Assembly (NCBI GenBank): GCA_963578625.1
Contig: CAUZEO010000048.1
Location: forward strand, 1 to 20,174
Origin: CAUZEO01 sp963578625
Lineage (GTDB): Bacteria; Verrucomicrobiota; Kiritimatiellia; SLOV01
Reading direction: 5' to 3'
Length of the DNA stretch: 20,174 bases
Each line of letters starts with the position of its first letter. Position 1 is the stretch's first letter. Under the pieces are notes generated by a model. That model did no database searches. It had not been told where the DNA came from and saw only the letters and a list, made by a program, of their open reading frames with translations. Positions 12,615 through 20,174 of this stretch are shown here, in pieces. Position numbers and translations under genes: made by a program.

Positions 12615-14228
12615 ATGGCGAAGTATATATTTATCACTGGCGGGGTCGTCTCTTCTCTGGGGAAGGGGATCACTGCCGCATCGATTGGTCGTCTGTTGAT
12701 CGACCGGGGCCTCAACATTCGCATGCAGAAGCTCGACCCCTACCTCAATGTGGATCCGGGGACCATGAGCCCGTATCAGCATGGAGAAGTCTACGTCACC
12801 GAGGACGGCGCGGAAACAGATCTCGACCTCGGGCACTATGAGCGCTTTACCGGCATCAATACCACTCGCCGGTCCAACTACACCGCCGGGCGGATCTACT
12901 GGGAAGTCCTCCGCAAAGAGCGGCGCGGCGAATATCTGGGACGCACCATCCAGATGATTCCGCATATTACCGACGAGATCAAGGCGGCGGTCCGGAGCCT
13001 GGGCGATGACGACGTCGACGTCATCCTCTGCGAGATTGGCGGCACCGTCGGAGATATCGAGGGCCTGACTTTCCTTGAAGCCATTCGGCAAATCGGATTG
13101 GAGGAGGGCCGGGAAAACGTGATGTACGTACACCTGACCTACGTGCCGTTTATTCGCGCCGCGGGAGAAGTAAAGTCCAAGCCCACCCAGCAGAGCGTCG
13201 CGAAACTTCGCGAGATCGGCGTGGTGCCCGATGTCCTGATCTGCCGGACAGAAGTACCCATCACCGAAGAAGTTAAGGACAAGCTTTCCCTGTTCTGCAA
13301 CGTTCATAAACGGGCGGTTATCGTCGAAGAAGACGTAAAAACCTCGATTTACGAAGTTCCGGTGGATCTGTCGGAGCAGGGGCTCGACGAGATCATCATG
13401 GTTCAGTTTCAGTTGGCGCGTCCTTCCCGGCAATTGCAGGACTGGCGCGAAATGTTGCACACCGTCACCCATCCCGAAGGTACAGTCCGCATCGGCGTCA
13501 TCGGCAAATACGCGGAACTCCAGGATGCTTATAAATCAATTTTTGAGGCAATCAGCCACGGCGGCATCGGTCACCGTTTCGACGTCGAAATCGTAAAAAT
13601 TGCCTCCGAGGATCTCGAACAGGGACTTCATCTCGACGAACTGTCGCAACTGGGCGGAATCCTTGTTCCGGGCGGATTCGGAGACCGGGGGATCGAAGGA
13701 AAGATTGCGGCCATTCGGCTCGCCAGGGAAAACGGCATTCCCTTTTTGGGGATTTGTCTCGGCCTGCAATGCGCCGTCATCGAATTTGCCCGGAATGTCT
13801 GTGGACTGGACGGCGCAAACTCAACCGAAATCGACGGCGAAACGGCGCACCCCGTCGTATGTCTCATGGAGGAGCAGGAGGAGGTCATCGATTTGGGCGG
13901 AACCATGCGGCTGGGTGCCTGGCCTTGCCGGCTTACCTCCGGGCTCAGGGCGCACAGCGCATACCGGGAAACCGACATCTCCGAACGCCACCGGCACCGG
14001 TACGAGGTGAACAACTCCTATCGAAGCAGACTGGAAGAAAATGGATTGCTTCTATCCGGCCTCTCCCCGGACTCGAACCTGGTTGAAATCGTGGAACTAG
14101 GTGATCACCCGTGGTTCGTGGCCACGCAGTTTCATCCGGAGTTCAAGTCGCAGCCTCTGGATCCGCACCCGCTTTTCCTCGGATTTGTAGGCGCGGCCGT
14201 CGACCACGCCCAGGCGGTGAAAATTTGA
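12615..14228 (+). CDS. pyrG: CTP synthase (glutamine-hydrolysing)
   Basis: CTP synthase converts UTP to CTP using ATP and ammonia from glutamine, the last step of pyrimidine nucleotide synthesis, in the cytoplasm. The 537-residue length is standard. The synthase domain starts K-Y-I-F-I-T-G-G-V-V-S-S-L-G-K-G-I, the family's P-loop, followed by L-D-P-Y-L-N-V-D-P-G-T-M-S-P and H-G-E-V-Y-V. The C-terminal class I glutamine amidotransferase domain carries the nucleophile Cys381 in G-I-C-L-G-L-Q and the His507/Glu509 pair in Q-F-H-P-E-F. ATG 12615 follows AAAAGG directly, a poorly spaced ribosome site. The TGA overlaps the TTG start of carA, so the two are probably translationally coupled. It is the first gene of a four-gene nucleotide operon. 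Confidence 0.97.
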   Translation: MAKYIFITGGVVSSLGKGITAASIGRLLIDRGLNIRMQKLDPYLNVDPGTMSPYQHGEVYVTEDGAETDLDLGHYERFTGINTTRRSNYTAGRIYWEVLRKERRGEYLGRTIQMIPHITDEIKAAVRSLGDDDVDVILCEIGGTVGDIEGLTFLEAIRQIGLEEGRENVMYVHLTYVPFIRAAGEVKSKPTQQSVAKLREIGVVPDVLICRTEVPITEEVKDKLSLFCNVHKRAVIVEEDVKTSIYEVPVDLSEQGLDEIIMVQFQLARPSRQLQDWREMLHTVTHPEGTVRIGVIGKYAELQDAYKSIFEAISHGGIGHRFDVEIVKIASEDLEQGLHLDELSQLGGILVPGGFGDRGIEGKIAAIRLARENGIPFLGICLGLQCAVIEFARNVCGLDGANSTEIDGETAHPVVCLMEEQEEVIDLGGTMRLGAWPCRLTSGLRAHSAYRETDISERHRHRYEVNNSYRSRLEENGLLLSGLSPDSNLVEIVELGDHPWFVATQFHPEFKSQPLDPHPLFLGFVGAAVDHAQAVKI

Positions 14229-15328
14229 AGGCGATCATCGCACTGGAGGACGGGACCTCCTTTGACGGAGAGGCGTTCGCCGGATCGGGGGAAGTTACCG
14301 GCGAACTCGTTTTTAATACTTCCCTCACTGGATATCAGGAGATTCTCACCGATCCTTCCTACAACGGGCAGATTGTCACCATGACGTACCCGTTGATCGG
14401 CAATTACGGAATCAACAAGGAGGATATGGAGTCCTACCGGCCTCACGCGCGGGGGCTGGTCGTGGGGGAATGCAGCCGCATCCCCAGCAACTGGCGTTGC
14501 GACACCAGCCTGCCCGACTACCTCGCGGAAAACGGGATCCTGGGAATCCACCGCGTCGATACCCGGGCCATCACCCTCCACATCCGGAACCAGGGCGCCA
14601 TGAAATGCGTGATCTCAACCGAAGAGACGGATGCGGGCGCTTTAGTCGACAGGGCCATCGCGTCACCGGGGCTTGTGGGGCGCGATCTCGCCACCGAAGT
14701 CTCCATCAAGGAGAAAACGGAGTGGAAAGCCGATCCCGGCGCTCCGCCTGCAACACGCCGGGTCGCGGTACTCGACTGCGGGATGAAGTACAACCAGATG
14801 CGCATCCTCTCGGAGCTTGGGTGCGCACTCGACATCTACCCCGCCGCCTCAACCGCCGGTGAGATCTTGAAGGACAAGCCGAATGGATTTTTCGTCTCCA
14901 ATGGACCGGGCGATCCGGAAGGCGTTCCACGCGTCGTCGAAGTAGTCCGCGGTATCGTGGAATCGGGGATCCCCACGTTCGGCATCTGTTTCGGCCACCA
15001 GTTGCTGGGCCTCGCGCTGGGAGGATCCACCTTCAAATTAAAATTTGGTCACCGGGGCGGCAACCAGCCGGTCAAGGACCTAGACACCGGGCGGGTTGAA
15101 ATCACTTCGCAAAACCACGGGTTCTGCGTAGACAAGGATTCCTTCGATCCGACGCTGGTCGAAACGACGCACATCAATCTGAACGACGGCACATCGGAAG
15201 GCATGCGCCACAGAAAGCTGGCGATGTTTTCGGTCCAGTACCATCCCGAGGCGGCCCCCGGGCCGAATGATGCGAAACACTTGTTCAGTCGGTTTGTGAA
15301 GCTCATGGACGCAGGATCCATCGAATGA
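14225..15328 (+). CDS. carA: Carbamoyl-phosphate synthase small (glutaminase) subunit
   Basis: CarA hydrolyses glutamine and passes ammonia through a tunnel to CarB to make carbamoyl phosphate for pyrimidines and arginine. The N-terminal domain starts L-K-A-I-I-A-L-E-D-G-T-S-F-D-G, with the family phrase V-F-N-T-S-L-T-G-Y-Q-E-I-L-T-D-P-S-Y. The C-terminal amidotransferase domain has S-N-G-P-G-D-P, Cys255 in F-G-I-C-F-G-H-Q, and His340/Glu342 in Q-Y-H-P-E. The open frame extends 38 codons upstream inside pyrG, but the conserved protein begins at TTG 14225. That TTG follows GGCGGTGA and overlaps the pyrG TGA (TTGA). The resulting 367 residues match the family. Its stop overlaps the guaA ATG by 4 bp, so CarA and CarB genes are not adjacent. 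Confidence 0.96.
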   Translation: MKAIIALEDGTSFDGEAFAGSGEVTGELVFNTSLTGYQEILTDPSYNGQIVTMTYPLIGNYGINKEDMESYRPHARGLVVGECSRIPSNWRCDTSLPDYLAENGILGIHRVDTRAITLHIRNQGAMKCVISTEETDAGALVDRAIASPGLVGRDLATEVSIKEKTEWKADPGAPPATRRVAVLDCGMKYNQMRILSELGCALDIYPAASTAGEILKDKPNGFFVSNGPGDPEGVPRVVEVVRGIVESGIPTFGICFGHQLLGLALGGSTFKLKFGHRGGNQPVKDLDTGRVEITSQNHGFCVDKDSFDPTLVETTHINLNDGTSEGMRHRKLAMFSVQYHPEAAPGPNDAKHLFSRFVKLMDAGSIE

Positions 15329-16869
15329 CCCGGCACGATTGGATCGCCGTCCTTGATTTCGGATCGCAGTACACCCAATTGATTGCGCGACGCATTCGCG
15401 AACAGAACGTGTACTGCGAAATCATCCGTCACGACACGCCCGCGAATGAAATCGCGGAAAGATCCCCGCAGGGAATCGTGCTCTCGGGCGGGCCGGCAAG
15501 CGTCCTGGTGGAGGGATCTCCACAGGTGGACCGCGCCATCTTCGACTTGAACATTCCGATTCTTGGGATCTGCTACGGCATGCAACTGATGGCCCGGGAC
15601 CTGGAGGGCGACGTTCAGCCCGGCAACCAGAGGGAGTTCGGGGCCTCCCGAATTTCCGTCTTCGCTGAGACCGGCCTCTTCGACGGTATCAACGGAGAGC
15701 TTGACGTGTGGATGAGTCACGGGGACCAGGTGATCGGCATGCCGGAAGGTTTTGTTGCCCACGCGAAGACGCCGAGCTGCCCGGTAGCCGCCATGAGCAA
15801 TCAAGATCGAAAGTTTTATGGCCTCCAGTTTCATCCTGAAGTGGTCCACACGCCGCGAGGCGTGGAGATTCTGCGGTCCTTCCTGTTCTCCGTGTGCGCA
15901 TGCGGGACGGATTGGACCATGGAGCACTTCGTTACGGAACAGGTGGAAACGATTCGCTCGCGCATCGGCGGAGATCATGTGATCTGCGGATTGAGCGGAG
16001 GCGTCGATTCTTCGGTTACCGCGGCACTCCTGCATAAAGCGATCAACAGCCAGCTTCACTGCGTTTTTGTCGACAATGGACTTCTCCGCCACGCCGAGGC
16101 CGAAGCGGTGGAGAAAATGTTTGGCGACCAATTTAAGATTGACCTCAGGATTGTGCGGGCAGGAGACCTTTTTCTGGAGAGGCTGGCCGGGGTCACGGAT
16201 CCGGAAGAAAAGAGAAAGATCATCGGCAATACATTCATCGACGTTTTCGCCGAGGCCGCTCGTTCCTTCGAGGACGCGAAGTTCCTCGCGCAGGGCACGT
16301 TGTATCCGGACGTGATCGAGAGTGTGTCACCCATCGGCGGTCCCTCGGCCACCATCAAGAGTCACCATAACGTGGGCGGGCTCCCCGACGACCTTCACTT
16401 CCAGCTGATCGAACCGCTTCGGGAACTGTTCAAAGACGAGGTCCGGGTGCTCGGCCGGGAGCTGGGCCTCGGCGAACAGCTCGTGGATCGGCAGCCCTTT
16501 CCTGGCCCGGGTATGGCAGTGCGAATTCTCGGTGATATCACCGAGGAACGCGTCAAACTGCTGCAGCAGGCCGACCTGCGGGTGCAGGAGGAAGTCCGCA
16601 AACTGCCTCAGTATCTCGAGATCTGGCAATCGTTCGCCGTCCTTCTGCCGGTCCAGACGGTCGGCGTGATGGGAGACAATAGAACCTATGAAAACGTGGT
16701 GGCCGTACGTGCTGTCCAGAGTCTCGATGGAATGACGGCGGACTGGTACCGGATGCCATACGACACGCTTGACGCCATCGGGTCACGAATTATCAACGAA
16801 GTGCCGGGGATCAATCGCGTCGTGTACGACATCAGCAGCAAACCGCCAAGTACGATTGAATGGGAGTAG
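15325..16869 (+). CDS. guaA: GMP synthase (glutamine-hydrolysing)
   Basis: GuaA aminates XMP to GMP using ATP and glutamine nitrogen in the purine pathway. The 514-residue protein has an N-terminal class I amidotransferase domain: V-L-D-F-G-S-Q-Y-T-Q-L-I-A-R (9-22), nucleophile Cys83 in G-I-C-Y-G-M-Q, and His170/Glu172 in Q-F-H-P-E-V. The ATP-pyrophosphatase domain follows, with S-G-G-V-D-S (224-229), and then the C-terminal dimerisation domain with Q-P-F-P-G-P-G-M-A-V-R and the ending K-P-P-S-T-I-E-W-E. All key residues are present. It starts ATGA-overlapped with carA and ends 7 bp before carB. A purine gene placed between the two carbamoyl-phosphate synthase genes is unusual. Confidence 0.97.
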   Translation: MTRHDWIAVLDFGSQYTQLIARRIREQNVYCEIIRHDTPANEIAERSPQGIVLSGGPASVLVEGSPQVDRAIFDLNIPILGICYGMQLMARDLEGDVQPGNQREFGASRISVFAETGLFDGINGELDVWMSHGDQVIGMPEGFVAHAKTPSCPVAAMSNQDRKFYGLQFHPEVVHTPRGVEILRSFLFSVCACGTDWTMEHFVTEQVETIRSRIGGDHVICGLSGGVDSSVTAALLHKAINSQLHCVFVDNGLLRHAEAEAVEKMFGDQFKIDLRIVRAGDLFLERLAGVTDPEEKRKIIGNTFIDVFAEAARSFEDAKFLAQGTLYPDVIESVSPIGGPSATIKSHHNVGGLPDDLHFQLIEPLRELFKDEVRVLGRELGLGEQLVDRQPFPGPGMAVRILGDITEERVKLLQQADLRVQEEVRKLPQYLEIWQSFAVLLPVQTVGVMGDNRTYENVVAVRAVQSLDGMTADWYRMPYDTLDAIGSRIINEVPGINRVVYDISSKPPSTIEWE

Positions 16870-16876
16870 TTTCGGA

Positions 16877-19800
16877 GTGCCCAGACGCAGTGACATAGAG
16901 ACAATCATGCTGATCGGAAGCGGGCCCATCGTAATTGGGCAGGCGTGCGAATTTGATTATTCCGGCACCCAGGCCTGCAAGGCGCTTCGGGAGGAGGGGT
17001 ATCGAATCGTCCTGGTGAACAGCAATCCCGCCACGATTATGACGGATCCCGAGGTCGCCGACCGCACCTATATTGAGCCGATCACGCCGGAAGTGGTGGA
17101 AAAAATCATCGCCAGGGAGCGCCCGCAGGCACTGCTGCCGACACTGGGAGGTCAGACCGCGCTGAATACCGCAGTTGCGGTGGCACAGCGCGGGACGCTG
17201 GAAAAATACGACGTGGAACTGATCGGGGCGGATGTCGACGTCATTAATCGCGCGGAGGAACGCGACCTTTTTAAAGCAGCGATGGTGGAGGCGGACGTGC
17301 CCTGCCTGAAAAGCCGCCACGTGCATTCCGTCGAACAAGCCGTCGCCGCGACGGAAGAAATCGGCTTGCCGGTCATTATTCGACCCAGCTTTACCCTCGG
17401 CGGAACCGGTGGAGGCATCGCGCACACCCTGGATGAGCTGCGCGCGATCGCGGAAGGCGGACTCAAGGCCAGCATGACGACCGAGGTGCTGATCGAGGAA
17501 TCCGTCATTGGGTGGAAAGAGTTCGAACTGGAGGTCATGCGAGACCGCAATGACAACGTCGTCATCATCTGCTCGATCGAGAACCTGGATCCCATGGGCA
17601 TCCACACCGGGGACAGCATTACGGTCGCCCCGGCTCAGACGTTGACGGATCGCGAATACCAGCACATGCGGGACGCAACCATCCGCGTCATGAAAGCAAT
17701 CGGCGTCGAGACCGGCGGTTCCAATGTGCAGTTTGCCATGAATCCCGTGAACGGCCAAATGGTGGTCATCGAAATGAATCCGCGGGTCTCGCGCAGCTCC
17801 GCTCTCGCGAGCAAGGCTACCGGGTTTCCGATTGCGAAAATCGCCGCGAAGCTGGCGGTGGGATACACGCTGGATGAACTGCCCAACGATATTACGCGGG
17901 AAACGCCGGCCAGCTTCGAGCCCTCGATTGACTACTGCGTCGTAAAAGTGCCGCGGTTCGCCTTCGAGAAGTTTCCGGGGGCGGACAATGCCCTCGGGGT
18001 CAGCATGAAGTCAGTCGGCGAAACGATGGCTATCGGCAGAAATTTCAAAGAGGCCCTTCAAAAAGCGTTCCGGGGCCTGGAGATCGGGGTCGATGGCCTC
18101 GACCGGAAAGCGGAAGCCCTGGCGGCCTCGGACCAGTCGATTGAAAAGGCACTGGAAGGCAGGAATGCGACGCGGATATTTTGCGTGAGAAAAGCGCTTC
18201 GCGAAGGAGTGCCGGTGAAGAGGATTTACGATATTACAGGGATCGACCCGTGGTTCGTCGACAACATCGCGCAGATTGTCGAACTCGAGGGGGAGATTGT
18301 CACTGCCTACCGTGAAAAGCGGTTTGATCGGAACATGCTGGTACGCGCGAAGGAGTTTGGCTTTTCCGATGCGCAGCTCGCGGGGCTCTCGGAGCGAGGT
18401 TCGTCTGAGCATGAGGTACGCGCGGAACGCCTCGCTGCCGGGGTAAAGCCTGTTTACCACCTTGTCGACACCTGTGCCGGAGAATTCGAAGCCCATACCC
18501 CTTATTATTATTCCTGCTACGGACAGCGAAACGAAGCCACGCCGTCAAAACGGGAAAAGATCATGATTCTCAGCAGCGGCCCCAACCGAATCGGTCAAGG
18601 CATCGAGTTCGACTACTGCTGCGTACACACCGTGCAGGCCGTGCGCGAGCTGGGATACGAAGCCATTATGGTAAACAGCAATCCGGAAACGGTGAGCACG
18701 GACTACGATACGTCGGACCGCCTCTACTTCGAACCTCTCACGTTCGAAGACGTGATGAACATCCACGAAAACGAACGCCCGAAAGGAGTCATCGTCCAGA
18801 TGGGCGGACAGACGCCCCTGAACCTGGCGGTTCCGTTGATGCAGGCCGGGGTCCGAATTCTCGGCACGTCGCCGGACAGCATCGATCGGGCGGAAGATAG
18901 AAAAAGGTGCCGAGAGCTGCTCAACGACCTGCAATTGCGGCAACCCGAGAGCGACACTGCCACGACTCTGGAGGAGGCGCGACGGGCCGCGGATGTAATC
19001 GGCTACCCGGTCATGGTCAGGCCTTCCTACGTACTCGGCGGACGCGCCATGATGATCGCTCACAATCAAGAGGAGCTGGAACCCTTCACCAGGGAGGCCT
19101 TCAAGGTCAGCGCCGGCTTCCCGGTGCTGATTGACCGATACCTCACCGGGGCGATCGAGGTCGATGTAGATTCAATTTGCGATGGAAAAGACGTGTACAT
19201 TGGCGGAGTGATGCAGCACGTCGAGGCAGCTGGAGTGCACTCCGGTGACAGCGCCTGCGCGACGCCACCCCACACCCTCAAGCCCGAAATGCAACGTCGA
19301 CTCGAAGATGCCTGCAAGAAAATCGCACTCGCCCTCGATGTACGCGGGCTCATGAACGTGCAACTGGCGGTGGTTGGCGAGGAGTTCTATATCATCGAGA
19401 TAAATCCTCGCGCTTCCCGAACCGTACCGTACCTAAGCAAAGCCACCGGAATTCCGTTGGCGCGGGTCGCAGCAAAAATCAGTGTCGGGATCACGCTGGA
19501 AGAGCTGGGTCTCGCCAGGCATCGCGCGTCTCCCGCATGGTGCGCCGTGAAGGAAGCGGTTTTCCCTTTCGACCGGTTTTCCGGCGTGGACCCGATCCTG
19601 GGGCCGGAGATGAAATCCACCGGCGAAGTTATGGGAATTGACACGTCTTTTGAGGCGGCATATTGGAAAAGCCAGATCGCCGCCGGCCAGGTGCTTCCCG
19701 AAAAGGGCTCCGTATTTCTCAGCGCGAAGGACAGCGATAAGCCGTGGATCGTGGAACTCGGCATCGAATTCGAACAGATGGGCTTCGAAATAATCGCAAC

Positions 19801-20119
19801 CAACGGCACGTCCGAGGCATTGAGGGACGCGGGTGTGCTGTCGAAGGTGGTGAACAAGGTCGCGGATAATAATCCTCCCACGATCATCGATTACATGCGG
19901 GACAATAAAGTGCAGCTCCTGGTCAACACCCGGAGCGGCCCGGTCTCCCGTCTGGACGAGACGTTCATGCGCTCCGAGGCCATCCTTCGAAGTATTCCCA
20001 TCGTGACAACCGAACCGGGGGCCCGGGCGACGGTGGCTTCTATCCGATACATCCAGAAAAACAACTGGGACGTCCGCGCATTGCAGGACTACCTGCAGGA
20101 ACTAGAGCCGGCACAGTGA
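16877..20119 (+). CDS. carB: Carbamoyl-phosphate synthase large subunit
   Basis: CarB makes carbamoyl phosphate from bicarbonate, two ATP and ammonia supplied by CarA. The 1080-residue protein shows the duplicated ATP-grasp plan. The first half starts I-M-L-I-G-S-G-P-I-V-I-G-Q-A-C-E-F-D-Y-S and contains L-P-T-L-G-G-Q-T-A-L-N and I-E-M-N-P-R-V-S-R-S-S-A-L. The second half starts I-M-I-L-S-S-G-P-N-R-I-G-Q-G-I-E-F-D-Y, with Q-M-G-G-Q-T-P-L-N and I-E-I-N-P-R-A-S-R-T-V-P. A C-terminal methylglyoxal-synthase-like allosteric domain (about 940-1075) ends the protein. The open frame reaches back into guaA, but the conserved N-terminus starts at GTG 16877, after GGGAG and 7 bp past the guaA stop. It is the last gene of the operon in view. 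Confidence 0.97.
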   Translation: MPRRSDIETIMLIGSGPIVIGQACEFDYSGTQACKALREEGYRIVLVNSNPATIMTDPEVADRTYIEPITPEVVEKIIARERPQALLPTLGGQTALNTAVAVAQRGTLEKYDVELIGADVDVINRAEERDLFKAAMVEADVPCLKSRHVHSVEQAVAATEEIGLPVIIRPSFTLGGTGGGIAHTLDELRAIAEGGLKASMTTEVLIEESVIGWKEFELEVMRDRNDNVVIICSIENLDPMGIHTGDSITVAPAQTLTDREYQHMRDATIRVMKAIGVETGGSNVQFAMNPVNGQMVVIEMNPRVSRSSALASKATGFPIAKIAAKLAVGYTLDELPNDITRETPASFEPSIDYCVVKVPRFAFEKFPGADNALGVSMKSVGETMAIGRNFKEALQKAFRGLEIGVDGLDRKAEALAASDQSIEKALEGRNATRIFCVRKALREGVPVKRIYDITGIDPWFVDNIAQIVELEGEIVTAYREKRFDRNMLVRAKEFGFSDAQLAGLSERGSSEHEVRAERLAAGVKPVYHLVDTCAGEFEAHTPYYYSCYGQRNEATPSKREKIMILSSGPNRIGQGIEFDYCCVHTVQAVRELGYEAIMVNSNPETVSTDYDTSDRLYFEPLTFEDVMNIHENERPKGVIVQMGGQTPLNLAVPLMQAGVRILGTSPDSIDRAEDRKRCRELLNDLQLRQPESDTATTLEEARRAADVIGYPVMVRPSYVLGGRAMMIAHNQEELEPFTREAFKVSAGFPVLIDRYLTGAIEVDVDSICDGKDVYIGGVMQHVEAAGVHSGDSACATPPHTLKPEMQRRLEDACKKIALALDVRGLMNVQLAVVGEEFYIIEINPRASRTVPYLSKATGIPLARVAAKISVGITLEELGLARHRASPAWCAVKEAVFPFDRFSGVDPILGPEMKSTGEVMGIDTSFEAAYWKSQIAAGQVLPEKGSVFLSAKDSDKPWIVELGIEFEQMGFEIIATNGTSEALRDAGVLSKVVNKVADNNPPTIIDYMRDNKVQLLVNTRSGPVSRLDETFMRSEAILRSIPIVTTEPGARATVASIRYIQKNNWDVRALQDYLQELEPAQ

Positions 20120-20174
20120 ACGGGGTGCGGGGAGAATTCCGGATTTCCGATTTCGGATGTACGGATCCCCATCT
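20120..20174. other. Downstream of carB, repeated GATTTC-type filler
   Basis: The final 55 bases contain GGATTTCCGATTTCGGATGT, a near-tandem of GGATTTC/CGATTTC, loosely like the TTTTTGATTT repeats near rsfS. No terminator hairpin with a T-run can be completed before the window ends. Confidence 0.3.

Noticed and set aside
12597..13472. A 291-codon open frame on the minus strand opposite pyrG
   Set aside because: It is the mirror frame of a certain, fully conserved CTP synthase gene; its translation resembles no protein and it starts without a ribosome site.
14111..14224. Upstream extension of carA inside pyrG
   Set aside because: The extra 38 residues are antiphase pyrG sequence, and the conserved CarA N-terminus begins at TTG 14225 with a ribosome site.
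15049..16131. A 360-codon minus-strand frame across carA/guaA
   Set aside because: It spans the boundary between two certain genes and arises from GC-biased codon positions; no domain is recognisable.
16769..16876. Upstream extension of carB inside guaA
   Set aside because: The extra residues are out-of-frame guaA sequence; CarB homology begins right after GTG 16877.
16832..17758. A 308-codon minus-strand frame opposite carB
   Set aside because: Shadow of the strongly conserved carB 5' half; product has no family features.

Overview
This 20.2-kb window looks like chromosomal DNA of a GC-rich, double-membrane (Gram-negative) bacterium. The evidence is an LptE-like lipopolysaccharide-transport protein, a BamD-like outer-membrane assembly protein, a sugar kinase of the lipopolysaccharide-core type, and several secreted proteins with Sec signals. 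Gene contents and styles (divergent family members, many GTG/TTG starts, short palindromic intergenic repeats) suggest an uncultured or sparsely sampled phylum, possibly near Planctomycetota, Hydrogenedentota or Sumerlaeota. That placement is inference only. I see no phage, transposase, CRISPR array, tRNA or rRNA.

Layout. Positions 1-3902 hold the 3' part of a site-2-type membrane protease gene, a convergent serA (serine biosynthesis), and a forward pair encoding a TPR/BamD-like protein and an LptE-like lipoprotein with overlapping ends. Positions 3915-5841 hold rpsT on the minus strand with its own promoter, then a divergent pair: a Kdo/WaaP-type kinase and a polytopic membrane protein with a HELTH metalloprotease motif. 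Positions 5842-9331 are gene-poor. They contain one secreted GH84-like glycosidase gene (minus strand), a 59-codon upstream ORF that overlaps it in an ATGA, and more than 1 kb of apparently non-coding or decayed DNA.

Positions 9332-11228 are a compact three-gene operon whose genes overlap by 4 bp: an ECF-type sigma factor, a one-span membrane protein in the anti-sigma position, and a secreted His-rich helical protein. Positions 11400-12372 hold nadD-rsfS on the minus strand, with a recognisable promoter. Positions 12615-20119 hold pyrG-carA-guaA-carB, four genes with overlapping or nearly abutting ends. These encode CTP synthase, both subunits of carbamoyl-phosphate synthase and GMP synthase. 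Three of the four carry a class I glutamine amidotransferase domain, and the fourth (CarB) uses ammonia made by such a domain, so the operon links glutamine nitrogen to pyrimidine and purine nucleotide synthesis.

Most of the window is ordinary housekeeping. The parts that deserve a second look are the sigma/membrane/His-rich protein operon, the amidotransferase operon with guaA between carA and carB, the apparent ATA start of rsfS, the two-copy palindromic repeat that supplies a stop codon, the upstream ORF of the glycosidase, and the decayed stretch around 8.4-9.0 kb.
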